Shown here: positions 42,816 to 52,716 of the stretch, one piece after another
Position numbering within the stretch: position 1 is the first letter of the stretch
Layout: every line of letters begins with the position of its first letter
DNA from: CAZPWF01 sp964590725
GTDB lineage: Bacteria; Patescibacteriota; Saccharimonadia; Saccharimonadales; JACQNP01
NCBI GenBank assembly: GCA_964590725.1
Contig: CAZPWF010000002.1
Location: 39,306-103,305 of the forward strand
Direction: 5' to 3'
Length of the DNA: 64,000 bases
Notes under the pieces: model-generated
Told to the model about the DNA's origin: nothing
What the model saw: only the letters and a program-made list of their open reading frames with translations
The model's database searches: none
Made by a program: the position numbers and the translations under genes

Positions 42816-44102
42816 ATGCAAGTAAAACGAACTAATATATCCGAGACAGAAGTATCGCTTACTGTCGTCACATCTGACACAGAACTACAAACCATAAAAG
42901 AAGGTGTACTGACTAAGCTAGCTAGAAGTGTTAAGCTTCCTGGTTTTCGTGAAGGTAAGGCTCCTCTTTCTCTAGTTGAAAAAAATGTTGACGAATCAGC
43001 TTTGCAATCCGAATTTTTAGAAGAAGCGATCAACCAATTATATCCTCAGGCGGTATTGTCTGAGAAACTTAGACCAGTAGATCGACCGGAAATTTCTATT
43101 AAAAAATACGTACCATTTTCTACTTTAGAATTTGAGGCCAAAGTACCAGTGGTAGGTGAGATTAAGCTTGCAGACTACAAAAAGATTAAAAAAACACCCA
43201 CAAAAGCTAAGATTACATCCGAAGACGTAGACCAGGTCTTGTCGTCGCTTCAGAAACGAATAGCTGAAAAGAACGATGTTGCCCGAGCTGCCAAGAATAC
43301 TGATGAAGTTTGGATAGATTTTACTGGAGTCGATGAAAAAGGAAACAAAATCAATGGTGCCGACGGTAAGGACTATCCGCTAGTTCTTGGTAGTAATACA
43401 TTTATTCCGGGCTTTGAGCCAGAACTTGTTGGTAAGAAAGTTGGTGACAAAACTACATTTACACTAACTTTTCCAAAAGACTATGGCGTTAAATCGATGG
43501 CGAATAAAAAAGTTACTTTTACCGTCCAAGTTAGTAAAGTTCAAGAAGTCACCGAGCCGAAGCTTGATGATGATTTTGCAGCAAAATCTGGACCATTCAC
43601 AACCCTCAAACAGTTAAAGGAAGATATTAAAAAGCAGCTTGAGGTTGAAAGACAACAGCAAGTCGATCGTGAGTTCGAATCCGAACTTGTTCGCGAGATA
43701 ACAGCTAAGTCTAAAGTGTCCGTGCCAAAAGTGCTAGTCGAAGAACAAGTCGACCGTATGCTTGAAGAGCTAAAGCAGAACCTAGTCTATCGTGGACAAA
43801 CGTTCTCTGAGTTTCTTGACTCAGAAGGTGAGACAGAAGAATCATATCGCGAAAAATCACTGGCACCACAGGCTGAAGAACGAGTTAAGGCCAGCTTGGT
43901 ATTAACCGAAATTTCAGAAAAAGAGAATCTCGACGTAACTCCAGAGGAACTAGAAATCAGAATTCAACTTCTAAAAGGCCAGTACAAGGATCAAGCCATG
44001 CAGGCTGAGCTAGATAAGCCAGAAAACCAGAATGACATTGCTTCAAGAATTCTGACTGAGAAAACAGTCGCAAAATTGATTGAGTATTCTTCGAGCAAGT
44101 AA
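42816..44102 (+). CDS. tig: Trigger factor (ribosome-bound chaperone)
   Basis: Ribosome-docked chaperone and peptidyl-prolyl isomerase. The 428-residue protein has the ribosome-binding N-domain with its signature VKLPGFREGKAPLSLVEK (GFRxGKxP), an FKBP-type PPIase domain (about 145-250; VWIDFTGVDEKGN; FIPGFEPELVGKKVGDKT) and a C-terminal helical chaperone domain. It is followed 86 nt later by CIRCE-clpP, the common tig-clpP order. Confidence 0.95.
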   Translation: MQVKRTNISETEVSLTVVTSDTELQTIKEGVLTKLARSVKLPGFREGKAPLSLVEKNVDESALQSEFLEEAINQLYPQAVLSEKLRPVDRPEISIKKYVPFSTLEFEAKVPVVGEIKLADYKKIKKTPTKAKITSEDVDQVLSSLQKRIAEKNDVARAAKNTDEVWIDFTGVDEKGNKINGADGKDYPLVLGSNTFIPGFEPELVGKKVGDKTTFTLTFPKDYGVKSMANKKVTFTVQVSKVQEVTEPKLDDDFAAKSGPFTTLKQLKEDIKKQLEVERQQQVDREFESELVREITAKSKVSVPKVLVEEQVDRMLEELKQNLVYRGQTFSEFLDSEGETEESYREKSLAPQAEERVKASLVLTEISEKENLDVTPEELEIRIQLLKGQYKDQAMQAELDKPENQNDIASRILTEKTVAKLIEYSSSK

Positions 44103-44115
44103 AAACTATATAAAT

Positions 44116-44142
44116 TAGCACTCTTGACTATTGAGTGCTAAT
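44116..44142 (+). promoter_or_regulatory. CIRCE operator (HrcA site) upstream of clpP
   Basis: Perfect CIRCE: TTAGCACTC, 9 bp, GAGTGCTAA, overlapping the -35 of the clpP promoter as at clpC. Confidence 0.97.
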
Positions 44143-44154
44143 TTTAGTATTATG
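44125..44154 (+). promoter_or_regulatory. clpP promoter, overlapped by CIRCE
   Basis: TTGACT (44125-44130) in the CIRCE spacer, 18 bp, TATTAT (44149-44154). The leader carries AGGAG before the ATG at 44189. Confidence 0.8.
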
Positions 44155-44188
44155 TCTAGTACACACTTGAATATAGGAGAATAATTAT

Positions 44189-44779
44189 ATGACAACAAAT
44201 TCAGTACTAGTCCCAACCGTAATAGAATCAGAAGGCCGCATCGAACGTGCTTATGATATATACTCTAGATTACTAAAAGACAGAATAATCTTTCTAGGGA
44301 CTGACGTTAATGAGCACACAGCAAATCTAATTGTTGCTCAGCTCCTATTTCTTGATAACGAAGACAGCAAGAAGGACATATATCTTTACATAAACAGCCC
44401 GGGTGGTAGTGTTTACGACGCCTTGGCAATTTATGACACAATGCAGTACATAAAGAGTGACATACAAACGGTAGGAATAGGTGTGCAGGCGTCAGCAGCA
44501 GCATTTTTACTAAGTAGTGGAACTAAAGGTAAACGTTTTATACTACCAAATTCTACAGTTATGATTCATCAGCCATCTTCTGGCACTCGTGGCAAGGTTA
44601 CGGACATGGAAATTGATCTGAAAGAATCGCTCAGGATAAAGCATCGATTGAATGAAATTATGGCAAAAAATACTGGCCAGACAGTAAAGCGTATCCAAGA
44701 CGATATGGAAAGAGACTATTGGATGACTGCAGAAGAGGCCAAAAAATACGGAGTTGTTGACAAAGTTATTGTTAAGTAA
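44189..44779 (+). CDS. clpP: ATP-dependent Clp protease proteolytic subunit
   Basis: Serine protease forming the chamber fed by ClpC. The 196-residue protein has the catalytic triad Ser102 (VQASAAAFLL), His127 (VMIHQP) and Asp176 (ERDYWMT), plus the YINSPGGSVYDALAIYDT region. At the nucleophile it has ASAAA where many ClpPs have ASMGA, conserving the Ser. Length is normal. Shares CIRCE control with clpC. Confidence 0.96.
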   Translation: MTTNSVLVPTVIESEGRIERAYDIYSRLLKDRIIFLGTDVNEHTANLIVAQLLFLDNEDSKKDIYLYINSPGGSVYDALAIYDTMQYIKSDIQTVGIGVQASAAAFLLSSGTKGKRFILPNSTVMIHQPSSGTRGKVTDMEIDLKESLRIKHRLNEIMAKNTGQTVKRIQDDMERDYWMTAEEAKKYGVVDKVIVK

Positions 44780-44797
44780 ATACAACAATATTCAATT

Positions 44798-45085
44798 ATG
44801 GACAACCAAAGTCATTCCACAGAACTAAACTCAGAAGTCGCTGCCTTATACCTAAAGCGAATAGGTTACATTGAAGCCACTTGGGATAATGTGCTCGAGA
44901 ATCGAATAGGAAGCCATGCTTTACGAACAATGATTTTGATTGGTCAAGGTGACAAAAGAGATGCTGTTGAAATATACAATTATCTGCGCGAAAGCGAAGG
45001 CTTAGGCCCAATTGACCCAGAAATAGGTGCACGTATTGTTGGCTCTGGGATTGACGCCGCAAGGCACCTTAGTCATGAAAATTAA
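44798..45085 (+). CDS. Small hypothetical protein downstream of clpP
   Basis: A 95-residue acidic soluble protein, mostly helical, with no recognised domain (LNSEVAALYLKRIGYIEATW; GQGDKRDAVEIYNYLRESEG). It starts 18 nt after the clpP stop in the same direction, so may share the CIRCE-controlled transcript; no Shine-Dalgarno is evident. The first half loosely resembles a repeat-type helical pair, but not enough to name it. Confidence 0.55.
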   Translation: MDNQSHSTELNSEVAALYLKRIGYIEATWDNVLENRIGSHALRTMILIGQGDKRDAVEIYNYLRESEGLGPIDPEIGARIVGSGIDAARHLSHEN

Positions 45086-45275
45086 TCATTTATTTGTAAA
45101 ATATTTGACATTTGCTAATTAGTCGTCCAAACTCTTACATTAAGAAGTAGTGTACGTTCGGGCTGTGCTGTATTTTTTTAAGATACGTGTACCAAAAACC
45201 CATGTAGTGAGCTTCAATTCTCCAAAAAAAATCATTACATCAATTCTAAATAATTTAGTGGGAGCCCATTTATTT

Positions 45276-48200
45276 ATGGCAAAAAGTAGTACGACGCACG
45301 CCGCAAAACGAAAATATTTTACAGAAACAGATGACGTGATTGATTTACCAAATCTCGTCAATCACCAAAACAAATCATTCCAATGGTTTGTAGAAGAAGG
45401 GCTCGGGGAGCTTTTATCAGAGATTAGTCCCATTGATGATTACACGGGTACAAAATTAACACTACGTTTTAAAGATTACAGATTCGAGAAACCAAAATTA
45501 ACTGAGGCAGAAGCCCGAGAAAACAATGTAAGTTATGACGCGCCGCTAAAGGCAGTAGTTGAGCTAACCAACAAAGTTACGGGTGAGGTTAAAGACCAAG
45601 AGATTTACCTTGGTGATTATCCTTGGATGACCGAACGAGGAACTTTTGTTATTAACGGTGCAGAACGTGTCGTTGTATCTCAATTAATAAGATCTGCCGG
45701 TGTTTTCTTTACTGGCGATCTTCATGGTTCGCGTCGATTATATGGGGCAAAAGTTATCCCGGGTCGTGGTGCATGGCTAGAATTTGAAACGGCTGCATCT
45801 GGTGCGATATTCGTTAAAATTGACCGTAAGAGAAAAATTGCAGTTACAACATTGCTGCGTGCTCTAGGTGTGACTGATGCTCATATGAGAGATCTATTCA
45901 AGCATGTTGATACGGGTAAAGTAAGCTATTTGGACGCAACTTTTGACAAAGACCCAACAAAAGGCGCAAACGAATCACTTATTGAAGTATATCGACGTCT
46001 TCGACCTGGCGATCTTGCTACTGTAGACAACGCTAGAAGCTTGCTTGAAAACATGTTCTACAACTTCAAAAGGTTTGATTTTAGTCGCGTTGGACGTTAC
46101 AAGATAAACAAGAGGCTCAATCTTGATGTAGCTAACACTGCCGAGAATCGCGTAATGCGACTCGAAGACCTCGTTGCTATCATTGCTGAAATTATTCGAT
46201 TAAATAATACTCAAGAACCTGCCGACGACATAGACTCTCTTGCTAATCGTCGAGTGAAACTAGTTGGTGAACTTGTTCAACGTCAGTTCCGAATTGGTCT
46301 ACTCCGTATGGAACGCAATACAAAAGATCGAATGAGTATGAGCGAGATTGAGACGGTTACGCCTGCTCAGCTTATTAATGCTCGCCCAATTGTTGCTGCA
46401 GTTCGTGAGTTTTTTGCTAGTTCACAGCTTTCACAATTTATGGATCAAATCAACCCACTCAGTGAACTTGCTCACAAGCGCCGCTTAAGTTCTATGGGTC
46501 CTGGTGGATTAAGTCGAGAACGTGCCGGCTTTGAAGTCCGTGATGCACACGCTACGCATTACGGTAGGATCTGTGCCGTAGAGACTCCAGAAGGCGCCAA
46601 CATTGGCTTGGTATTGAACCTAGCGAGTTACGCACGCATAAATGATTACGGTTTTATTGAGACTCCATATCGGCGCGTTATTAACGCAGTTACTGCAAAA
46701 GAAGCTGCTGGTTATACGGCTTTAGTCGATCTAGAAGACGAAAAAGGAAAAGCTATTGTAAAAGCTGGCGCCAAAATTACTGCTGAGTCAGCAAAAAAAT
46801 TGGCTGCAGTAAAATCGCAGATAACCTGGCCAGTCAAAGCTGTTGTTACGAACGAAGTCACTTATCTTGATGCTGCCGCAGAAGAATCTGCGGTTATAGC
46901 CAGTGCCGCTGAAGCATACGACGAAAACGGACATTTCATCCGCGACCGTGTCTCTGCTCGTAGCCACCTTAAGTCAGGTGAAGTTGATGCTGACGAGGTA
47001 ACACACATGGATGCTTCACGTAAGCAGATTATTGGATCTAGCGCTGGACTTATACCATTCATTGAAAAGAACTATGTGTATCGCTCATTGATGGGAAGCA
47101 ACCAGCAACGCCAAGCAGTTCCGCTTATAAAGCCAGATTCTCCTATTGTAGGAACCGGGCTAGAAGAAGTCACTGCTCGTAACAGTGGTCAGTTAATTGT
47201 TGCCGAAGCTGATGGTGAAGTTATTAAGGCTACAGGTTCAGAAGTTGTCGTGAAGTACAAAGAAGGTAATGTTACATATCAACCTCAGCACTTTGTTCGT
47301 AGCAACGAGGGTAGCTCAATCAACCAAAAAGTAGCTGTTAGCACTGGAGATAAGCTCAAAACTGGCGATCCAATCATCGAAGGTATGTCTATCGCAGGCG
47401 GTGAGCTTGCTCTTGGCAAGGATTTGCTTGTCGCATTTATGCCTTGGTCTGGCTACAACTTTGAAGATGCAATTATTGTTTCTCGAAAACTTGTAGAAGA
47501 TGACACACTTACATCCGTTCATATTGTTGATTTCATGGTTGAAGTTCGTGAAACCAAACTAGGTCCTGAAATTGTTACTCGTGATATTCCAAACGTTGCA
47601 GAAGACGCTTTACGGCATCTTGACGATGATGGCATCGTGCGAATTGGTGCCGAAGTTCATCCTGGAGATATCCTTATTGGAAAAATTACGCCTAAGGGTG
47701 AGCAGGAATTAAGTAGTGAAGAGCGCTTGCTTCGTGCAATCTTTGGCGAAAAAGCCAAAGAAGTGCGTGATACCTCACAACGCATGCCAAACGGCAAACA
47801 CGGTAAAGTTGTTGGCGTTAAGGTCTTTTCTCGAGCTAATGGGCACGAGCTAAAAGCTGGTGTCATAATGCAGATTCAAGTTTATGTTGCCCAAATGCGT
47901 AAGATCGCAGTTGGTGATAAGCTTGGTGGCCGTCATGGTAACAAGGGTGTAATCGCTCGAGTACTACCTGTAGAGGATATGCCATTTACAGAAGACGGAA
48001 CGCCGCTCGATATCATTCTTAACCCTCTCGGTGTGCCGAGTCGTATGAACATCGGTCAATTGTTTGAAACTCACTTAGGTATGGCTGCGCGAGCGCTTGG
48101 TATGAAAGTAGCAAGTCCATCGTTTAACGGCGTGCCTACTGAAAAGATTGAGGAATTGCTAGTAGAGGCTGGACTGCCAAAAGATGGTAAGCAGCAACTA

Positions 48201-48830
48201 TTTGACGGTCGAACAGGTGAAGCCTTCACTGAACGAACTACCGTCGGTAGTATGTACATGATTAAGCTAAATCACATGATTGCCGATAAGATTCACGCAC
48301 GTTCGACAGGACCATACACAATGGTTACTCAGCAACCACTTGGTGGAAAGGCTCAAAATGGCGGTCAGCGATTTGGCGAAATGGAAGTGTGGGCACTTGA
48401 AGCATATGGTGCCAGCAACATTTTGCAAGAAATGCTTACCATTAAGTCAGATGACGTTTATGGACGATCAAAAGCTTACGAATCTATCATTAAGCAAACA
48501 GAAATTGTTGGGCCAAAAGTTCCAGAGAGCTTCAATGTTCTCGTTAAAGAGCTTCAAGGTCTTGGGCTTAAGGTTGACCTAGTGCGAAGTAACGATGTAA
48601 TCGATGCAGAAGAAGTTTTAGCCGAGAATATTAAAGATGAGGCGGCGCATCTATCTGATGTTGAAGTCCCAGCTCCGGTTATCTCTGATGTTGACGTCAC
48701 AGAGGATGCCGCCCTAGCAGAATTCGACGTAATTGGTTTAGATGAGTCTGTGGCTGCAACTGTTACAGAAATTGAAGATACAGAAGATATTTTGGTAAAC
48801 GTTGAAGAAGATGAAAAGGAGACTGCATAA
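45276..48830 (+). CDS. rpoB: RNA polymerase beta subunit
   Basis: Catalytic subunit of RNA polymerase, 1184 aa. Conserved pieces include GTFVINGAERVVVSQL, QLSQFMDQINPLSELAHKRRLSS (rifampicin region; SQFMDQ, HKRRLSS), RDAHATHYGRICAVETPEGANIGL (split), GENLLVA-type VAFMPWSGYNFEDAIIVS, GDKLGGRHGNKGVI and the C-terminal GGKAQNGGQRFGEMEVWALEAYGA region, followed by an acidic tail of about 60 residues. ATG at 45276 (GTGGGAG upstream) is used; the open frame from 45150 adds 42 unlikely residues from the leader. rpoC follows with no gap. Confidence 0.97.
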   Translation: MAKSSTTHAAKRKYFTETDDVIDLPNLVNHQNKSFQWFVEEGLGELLSEISPIDDYTGTKLTLRFKDYRFEKPKLTEAEARENNVSYDAPLKAVVELTNKVTGEVKDQEIYLGDYPWMTERGTFVINGAERVVVSQLIRSAGVFFTGDLHGSRRLYGAKVIPGRGAWLEFETAASGAIFVKIDRKRKIAVTTLLRALGVTDAHMRDLFKHVDTGKVSYLDATFDKDPTKGANESLIEVYRRLRPGDLATVDNARSLLENMFYNFKRFDFSRVGRYKINKRLNLDVANTAENRVMRLEDLVAIIAEIIRLNNTQEPADDIDSLANRRVKLVGELVQRQFRIGLLRMERNTKDRMSMSEIETVTPAQLINARPIVAAVREFFASSQLSQFMDQINPLSELAHKRRLSSMGPGGLSRERAGFEVRDAHATHYGRICAVETPEGANIGLVLNLASYARINDYGFIETPYRRVINAVTAKEAAGYTALVDLEDEKGKAIVKAGAKITAESAKKLAAVKSQITWPVKAVVTNEVTYLDAAAEESAVIASAAEAYDENGHFIRDRVSARSHLKSGEVDADEVTHMDASRKQIIGSSAGLIPFIEKNYVYRSLMGSNQQRQAVPLIKPDSPIVGTGLEEVTARNSGQLIVAEADGEVIKATGSEVVVKYKEGNVTYQPQHFVRSNEGSSINQKVAVSTGDKLKTGDPIIEGMSIAGGELALGKDLLVAFMPWSGYNFEDAIIVSRKLVEDDTLTSVHIVDFMVEVRETKLGPEIVTRDIPNVAEDALRHLDDDGIVRIGAEVHPGDILIGKITPKGEQELSSEERLLRAIFGEKAKEVRDTSQRMPNGKHGKVVGVKVFSRANGHELKAGVIMQIQVYVAQMRKIAVGDKLGGRHGNKGVIARVLPVEDMPFTEDGTPLDIILNPLGVPSRMNIGQLFETHLGMAARALGMKVASPSFNGVPTEKIEELLVEAGLPKDGKQQLFDGRTGEAFTERTTVGSMYMIKLNHMIADKIHARSTGPYTMVTQQPLGGKAQNGGQRFGEMEVWALEAYGASNILQEMLTIKSDDVYGRSKAYESIIKQTEIVGPKVPESFNVLVKELQGLGLKVDLVRSNDVIDAEEVLAENIKDEAAHLSDVEVPAPVISDVDVTEDAALAEFDVIGLDESVAATVTEIEDTEDILVNVEEDEKETA

Positions 48831-51800
48831 ATGAGAAGGCATTCACAAGGAACTACTATTGCAGATTTCGATGCGGTTAGATTGGCTGTAGCAAGCGCTG
48901 ATGACATCCTTGATTGGAGTCATGGTGAAATTACAAAACCAGAAACTATAAACTACCGAACCCAGAAGCCAGAAAGAGATGGTCTTTTCTGTGAGCGAAT
49001 TTTTGGTCCAGTAAAGGATATTAATCCTCATGATGCAAAATATAAAGGCGTTAGATCTAGAGAAGCTGCTGTTGATAAAAATGGCGAAATAGTAACCAAG
49101 TCTATTGTTCGACGTGAACGAATGGGTCACATTACTTTAGCGTCTCCAGTTGCTCACATTTGGTTTCTTCGTGGCACACCATCTGCAGTTGGTTTGCTCC
49201 TTGGCTTAACTGTCAAGAACCTAGAACGCGTTGCTTACTTTGCTAGTTACATAATAAAAAATGTTGACGAAGAAAAGCGCAATCAAATCCAGCTAGATAA
49301 AGAAGCAGAATTTAATGCCGCTCAAGAGGCAATTAAGCTTCGCTACGAAGCAGAAGCTAAAAAAGAAGACTCTAACGTCAAGGCTCTTGCAGAGATGCAG
49401 ACCAAAGAACTTGAGGAATTGTCAGTAGAATACGAAGAAGTAAAAACACAGTTGAATAGCCTAGTAAAGTTACAGCTAATTTCAGAAACTGACTATCGTT
49501 CTTTGCCAGATGATTTGCGTGGACTCGTTGAGGTTGGTATGGGTGGAGCTTCACTCAAGGCGCTATTAGACGAAATTGATCTTGAAGTACTAATTGCAAA
49601 ACTAACTGAAGAAGCAGAAGAAGCTAAAGGTCAGCGTAAAAAGAAGCTCATGAAGCGACTTCGACTTCTTGAGAGCATGCATCGTGCCGGCATTAAACCT
49701 GGAAGTATGTGCGTAAGTGTCTTGCCGGTTATTCCTCCAGACCTTCGCCCAATGGTGCAGCTTACTGGTGGGCGATTTGCTACTAGTGACCTTAACGATT
49801 TATATCGCCGAGTCATTAACCGAAATAATCGACTTAAGAAACTAATTGAACTAAATGCTCCTGAAGTTATTCGCCGAAACGAACAACGAATGCTCCAAGA
49901 AGCGGTCGATGCACTTATCGACAACAACAATGCTCGTTCTGGTCGTGCAGTTGCTGCTACAGGTCAACGACGACGATTGAAGAGCTTAAGTGACATGCTC
50001 AAAGGTAAGCAAGGACGATTTCGTCAAAACTTACTAGGTAAGCGTGTTGATTATTCTGGTCGTTCAGTTATTGTTGCCGGACCAGAACTAAAGATCTTCC
50101 AGTGTGGTCTTCCAAAGATGATGGCTCTTGAACTATTCAAGCCATTTGTTATTGGATATCTCATTGCGAATGAATATGCTCACAACATTCGTTCTGCTAC
50201 CAGAATGATTGAGACAGGTGAGACTGCTGTATGGGACGCACTTGATGAAGCAATTCGAGAGCGATACGTGCTGCTTAACCGTGCTCCAAGTTTGCACCGT
50301 TTGAGTATTCAAGCGTTTCACCCTGTGCTTATTGAAGGCAAGGCGATCCAGCTACATCCATTAGTTTGTAAAGGATTTAATGCTGACTTTGATGGTGACC
50401 AGATGGCGGTTCATTTACCACTATCAGATGCGGCACAAAAGGAAGCACGCGAAATTTTGTCAAGCAACAAGAACTTGCTCAAGCCTGCCGACGGTTCGCC
50501 GATCTTACACATTGAGCAAGATATTGTTCTAGGTTGTTACTATCTTACATATGACCGACCAGGTACAGATACGCAAAAAACCAAAGTGTTTTCAAGTATT
50601 GACGAAGCATTCATGGCTCTTGATGCTGGTAGCGCTACCTTGCAGACTGTTGTGAGAGCTCCATTTAGAGGTGAAATACGTACTACAACTGTTGGAAGAT
50701 TGATTTTTAACGAAATATTTCCTGATGATTTCCCATTCCAGGATGAAGCGATGACCAAGAAGAAGCTTTCAAGTGTATTGTCGTTGGCCTACCAAAAATA
50801 CGGACAGGACAAGACAGCCGAGCTCGCTGATGAACTTAAAGATATTGGCTTTAAGTATGCGACAGTATCGGGCCTATCTATGGGTATGACTGATTTTAGT
50901 GAGATCAATGGCTTAGATAAGATTCTTAACGAAGGCGAGAATAAAGCAGCCGAAATAAGTGAGCAATACGATCAAGGTTTTATAACCGACGAAGAACGTT
51001 ACCGATTAACTGTCGATACTTGGATGAATACTGACGCTGAAGTTCAGGATCGCTTGTCGAAGCAGTTTGCTGTTGAAGATAGCTCGATGTCGATTGCTGT
51101 TATGTCTGGTGCTCGTGGTAACATTGGCCAGGTTAAAACCGCAGTTGGTATGCTTGGTGTTACTACCGACGCCACAGGTCGCGCTATTGAGCTTCCAATT
51201 CGTTCAAACTATAAGGGTGGTCTCAATCCGCTTGAATACTTCACTGCAACACGTGGAGCACGTAAGGGTATGATTGACACAGCACTTAAGACAGCTGATT
51301 CAGGCTACCTAACGCGTCGTCTTGTTGATGTAAGCCAAGACGTATTTACTATTGATGAAGATTGTATTGACCCGGGCTTCCCAGTCCATCGTTCAGATTC
51401 AGAAGAGATTGGTGTCTCTTATGCATCAAGACTTGTCGGTCGATTTGCAGCAGATAAAGTTGGTTCTCATGTAAAAGCAGGAGAGCTTATCAATTTGGCT
51501 GTCGCCGAAGCTATAGATGCTGATGCGGCTATCGATGGCGTTCGTATAATGAGCGCTTTAAGCTGTACGAATGAGCGTGGCGTTTCACGTAAATCTTACG
51601 GTGTTGATCCGGCTACTGGTGAAGTTGTTGCACCGCATCACCCAATTGGAGTTATTGCTGCCCAAAGTATCGGTGAGCCGGGTACACAGTTGACGCTTCG
51701 AACATTCCATGGCGGTGGTTCCGCTGCGGCAGACGATATTACTCAAGGTCTGCCACGTGTTGAAGAACTCTTTGAAGTTAGAACTCCGAAAGGTCAAGCA

Positions 51801-52667
51801 TTCTTGTCAGATATAGATGGAGTTGTTGCTGCATGGGAAGAGGGCGATCACTATGTAGTGCAAGTAAGTGCTGACGATAAAGAAAAAGTTAAATACGAGA
51901 TTAATGGCCGTATCGTTCAGGTGGCCCATGGAACAGAAGTCGTGATCGGTGATGTATTAGCAGCCGCAGAAGACGATCGAGAACCGTTAATAGCTACAAT
52001 TGCAGGCAAAGTAGAAGTCAATAAAAAGTCAGTTTCTGTAGTGCCTACCGGTAAGAGTGTAGTACGTTACGAAATACCTGGATTCAAGCAATTGACCGTT
52101 AAAGACGGCGATCTTGTTGAAGCTGGGCAACGACTTACTAACGGTTCTATCAATTTGCACGAGCTAATGCGCTTGAAGGGTGTTGAATCAACACAGCGCT
52201 ATATCATGAACGAAATTCTTCGTATCTTTGCGTCACAAGGTCAAAATATAGCTGACAAGCACTTAGAAATCATAGTTCGACAGATGTTCAGCCGTGTCCA
52301 AATTGAAGATGCAGGTGATACAGAATTCGTAACTGGAGATATAGTCAGTAAGCTTGCTGTAGTTGAAGCGAACGAACAACTTGCTACAGAAGGAAAAACT
52401 GTTGCTAAGTTCACTCAACTACTACTTGGTATTACCAAAGCAAGTCTTTCAACCGATTCGTTCCTAAGTGCTGCTAGTTTCCAAGACACAACTCGAGTAC
52501 TTATTGCTGCTGCGACCAGCGGTAAAGTTGACAAGCTATATGGTCTAAAGGAAAACGTTATCCTTGGAAGACGTATTCCAGTTGGAACTGGCTATAATGC
52601 TAGTCATAACATTCCCGAAGATGTCGATGAGGTAGCTGTAATAGAAGATGCCGTTGCAGCCGAGTAG
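48831..52667 (+). CDS. rpoC: RNA polymerase beta' subunit
   Basis: Catalytic subunit of RNA polymerase, 1278 aa; the ATG directly follows the rpoB stop. The active-site loop NADFDGDQMAVHLPL, the bridge/trigger-loop region and IGEPGTQLTLRTFHGGG are intact. The N-terminal zinc domain that normally contains four Cys (YECLCG...CEKCG) has none: the positions read Pro66, Asp68, Val81, Asn84 (INPHDAKYKG, AAVDKNGE). The second zinc site keeps Cys912 but has Ser919 and Ser922 where two Cys are expected. Flanking sequence (LFCERIFGPVKD, VRRERMGHI) is normal, so this is a true replacement, not a frameshift. Confidence 0.97.
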   Translation: MRRHSQGTTIADFDAVRLAVASADDILDWSHGEITKPETINYRTQKPERDGLFCERIFGPVKDINPHDAKYKGVRSREAAVDKNGEIVTKSIVRRERMGHITLASPVAHIWFLRGTPSAVGLLLGLTVKNLERVAYFASYIIKNVDEEKRNQIQLDKEAEFNAAQEAIKLRYEAEAKKEDSNVKALAEMQTKELEELSVEYEEVKTQLNSLVKLQLISETDYRSLPDDLRGLVEVGMGGASLKALLDEIDLEVLIAKLTEEAEEAKGQRKKKLMKRLRLLESMHRAGIKPGSMCVSVLPVIPPDLRPMVQLTGGRFATSDLNDLYRRVINRNNRLKKLIELNAPEVIRRNEQRMLQEAVDALIDNNNARSGRAVAATGQRRRLKSLSDMLKGKQGRFRQNLLGKRVDYSGRSVIVAGPELKIFQCGLPKMMALELFKPFVIGYLIANEYAHNIRSATRMIETGETAVWDALDEAIRERYVLLNRAPSLHRLSIQAFHPVLIEGKAIQLHPLVCKGFNADFDGDQMAVHLPLSDAAQKEAREILSSNKNLLKPADGSPILHIEQDIVLGCYYLTYDRPGTDTQKTKVFSSIDEAFMALDAGSATLQTVVRAPFRGEIRTTTVGRLIFNEIFPDDFPFQDEAMTKKKLSSVLSLAYQKYGQDKTAELADELKDIGFKYATVSGLSMGMTDFSEINGLDKILNEGENKAAEISEQYDQGFITDEERYRLTVDTWMNTDAEVQDRLSKQFAVEDSSMSIAVMSGARGNIGQVKTAVGMLGVTTDATGRAIELPIRSNYKGGLNPLEYFTATRGARKGMIDTALKTADSGYLTRRLVDVSQDVFTIDEDCIDPGFPVHRSDSEEIGVSYASRLVGRFAADKVGSHVKAGELINLAVAEAIDADAAIDGVRIMSALSCTNERGVSRKSYGVDPATGEVVAPHHPIGVIAAQSIGEPGTQLTLRTFHGGGSAAADDITQGLPRVEELFEVRTPKGQAFLSDIDGVVAAWEEGDHYVVQVSADDKEKVKYEINGRIVQVAHGTEVVIGDVLAAAEDDREPLIATIAGKVEVNKKSVSVVPTGKSVVRYEIPGFKQLTVKDGDLVEAGQRLTNGSINLHELMRLKGVESTQRYIMNEILRIFASQGQNIADKHLEIIVRQMFSRVQIEDAGDTEFVTGDIVSKLAVVEANEQLATEGKTVAKFTQLLLGITKASLSTDSFLSAASFQDTTRVLIAAATSGKVDKLYGLKENVILGRRIPVGTGYNASHNIPEDVDEVAVIEDAVAAE

Positions 52668-52716
52668 TACTTGCTATTTAGTTAACAAACTGTTAAAGTT
52701 AAATTTGTAAAAATAA

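Noticed and set aside
45150..45275. Upstream in-frame extension of rpoB by 42 codons
   Set aside because: No homology to the RpoB N-terminus, and GTGGGAG lies before the ATG at 45276.
48554..48907. 117-codon minus-strand ORF over the rpoB/rpoC junction
   Set aside because: It is a Ser-rich shadow frame, antisense to the acidic RpoB tail.
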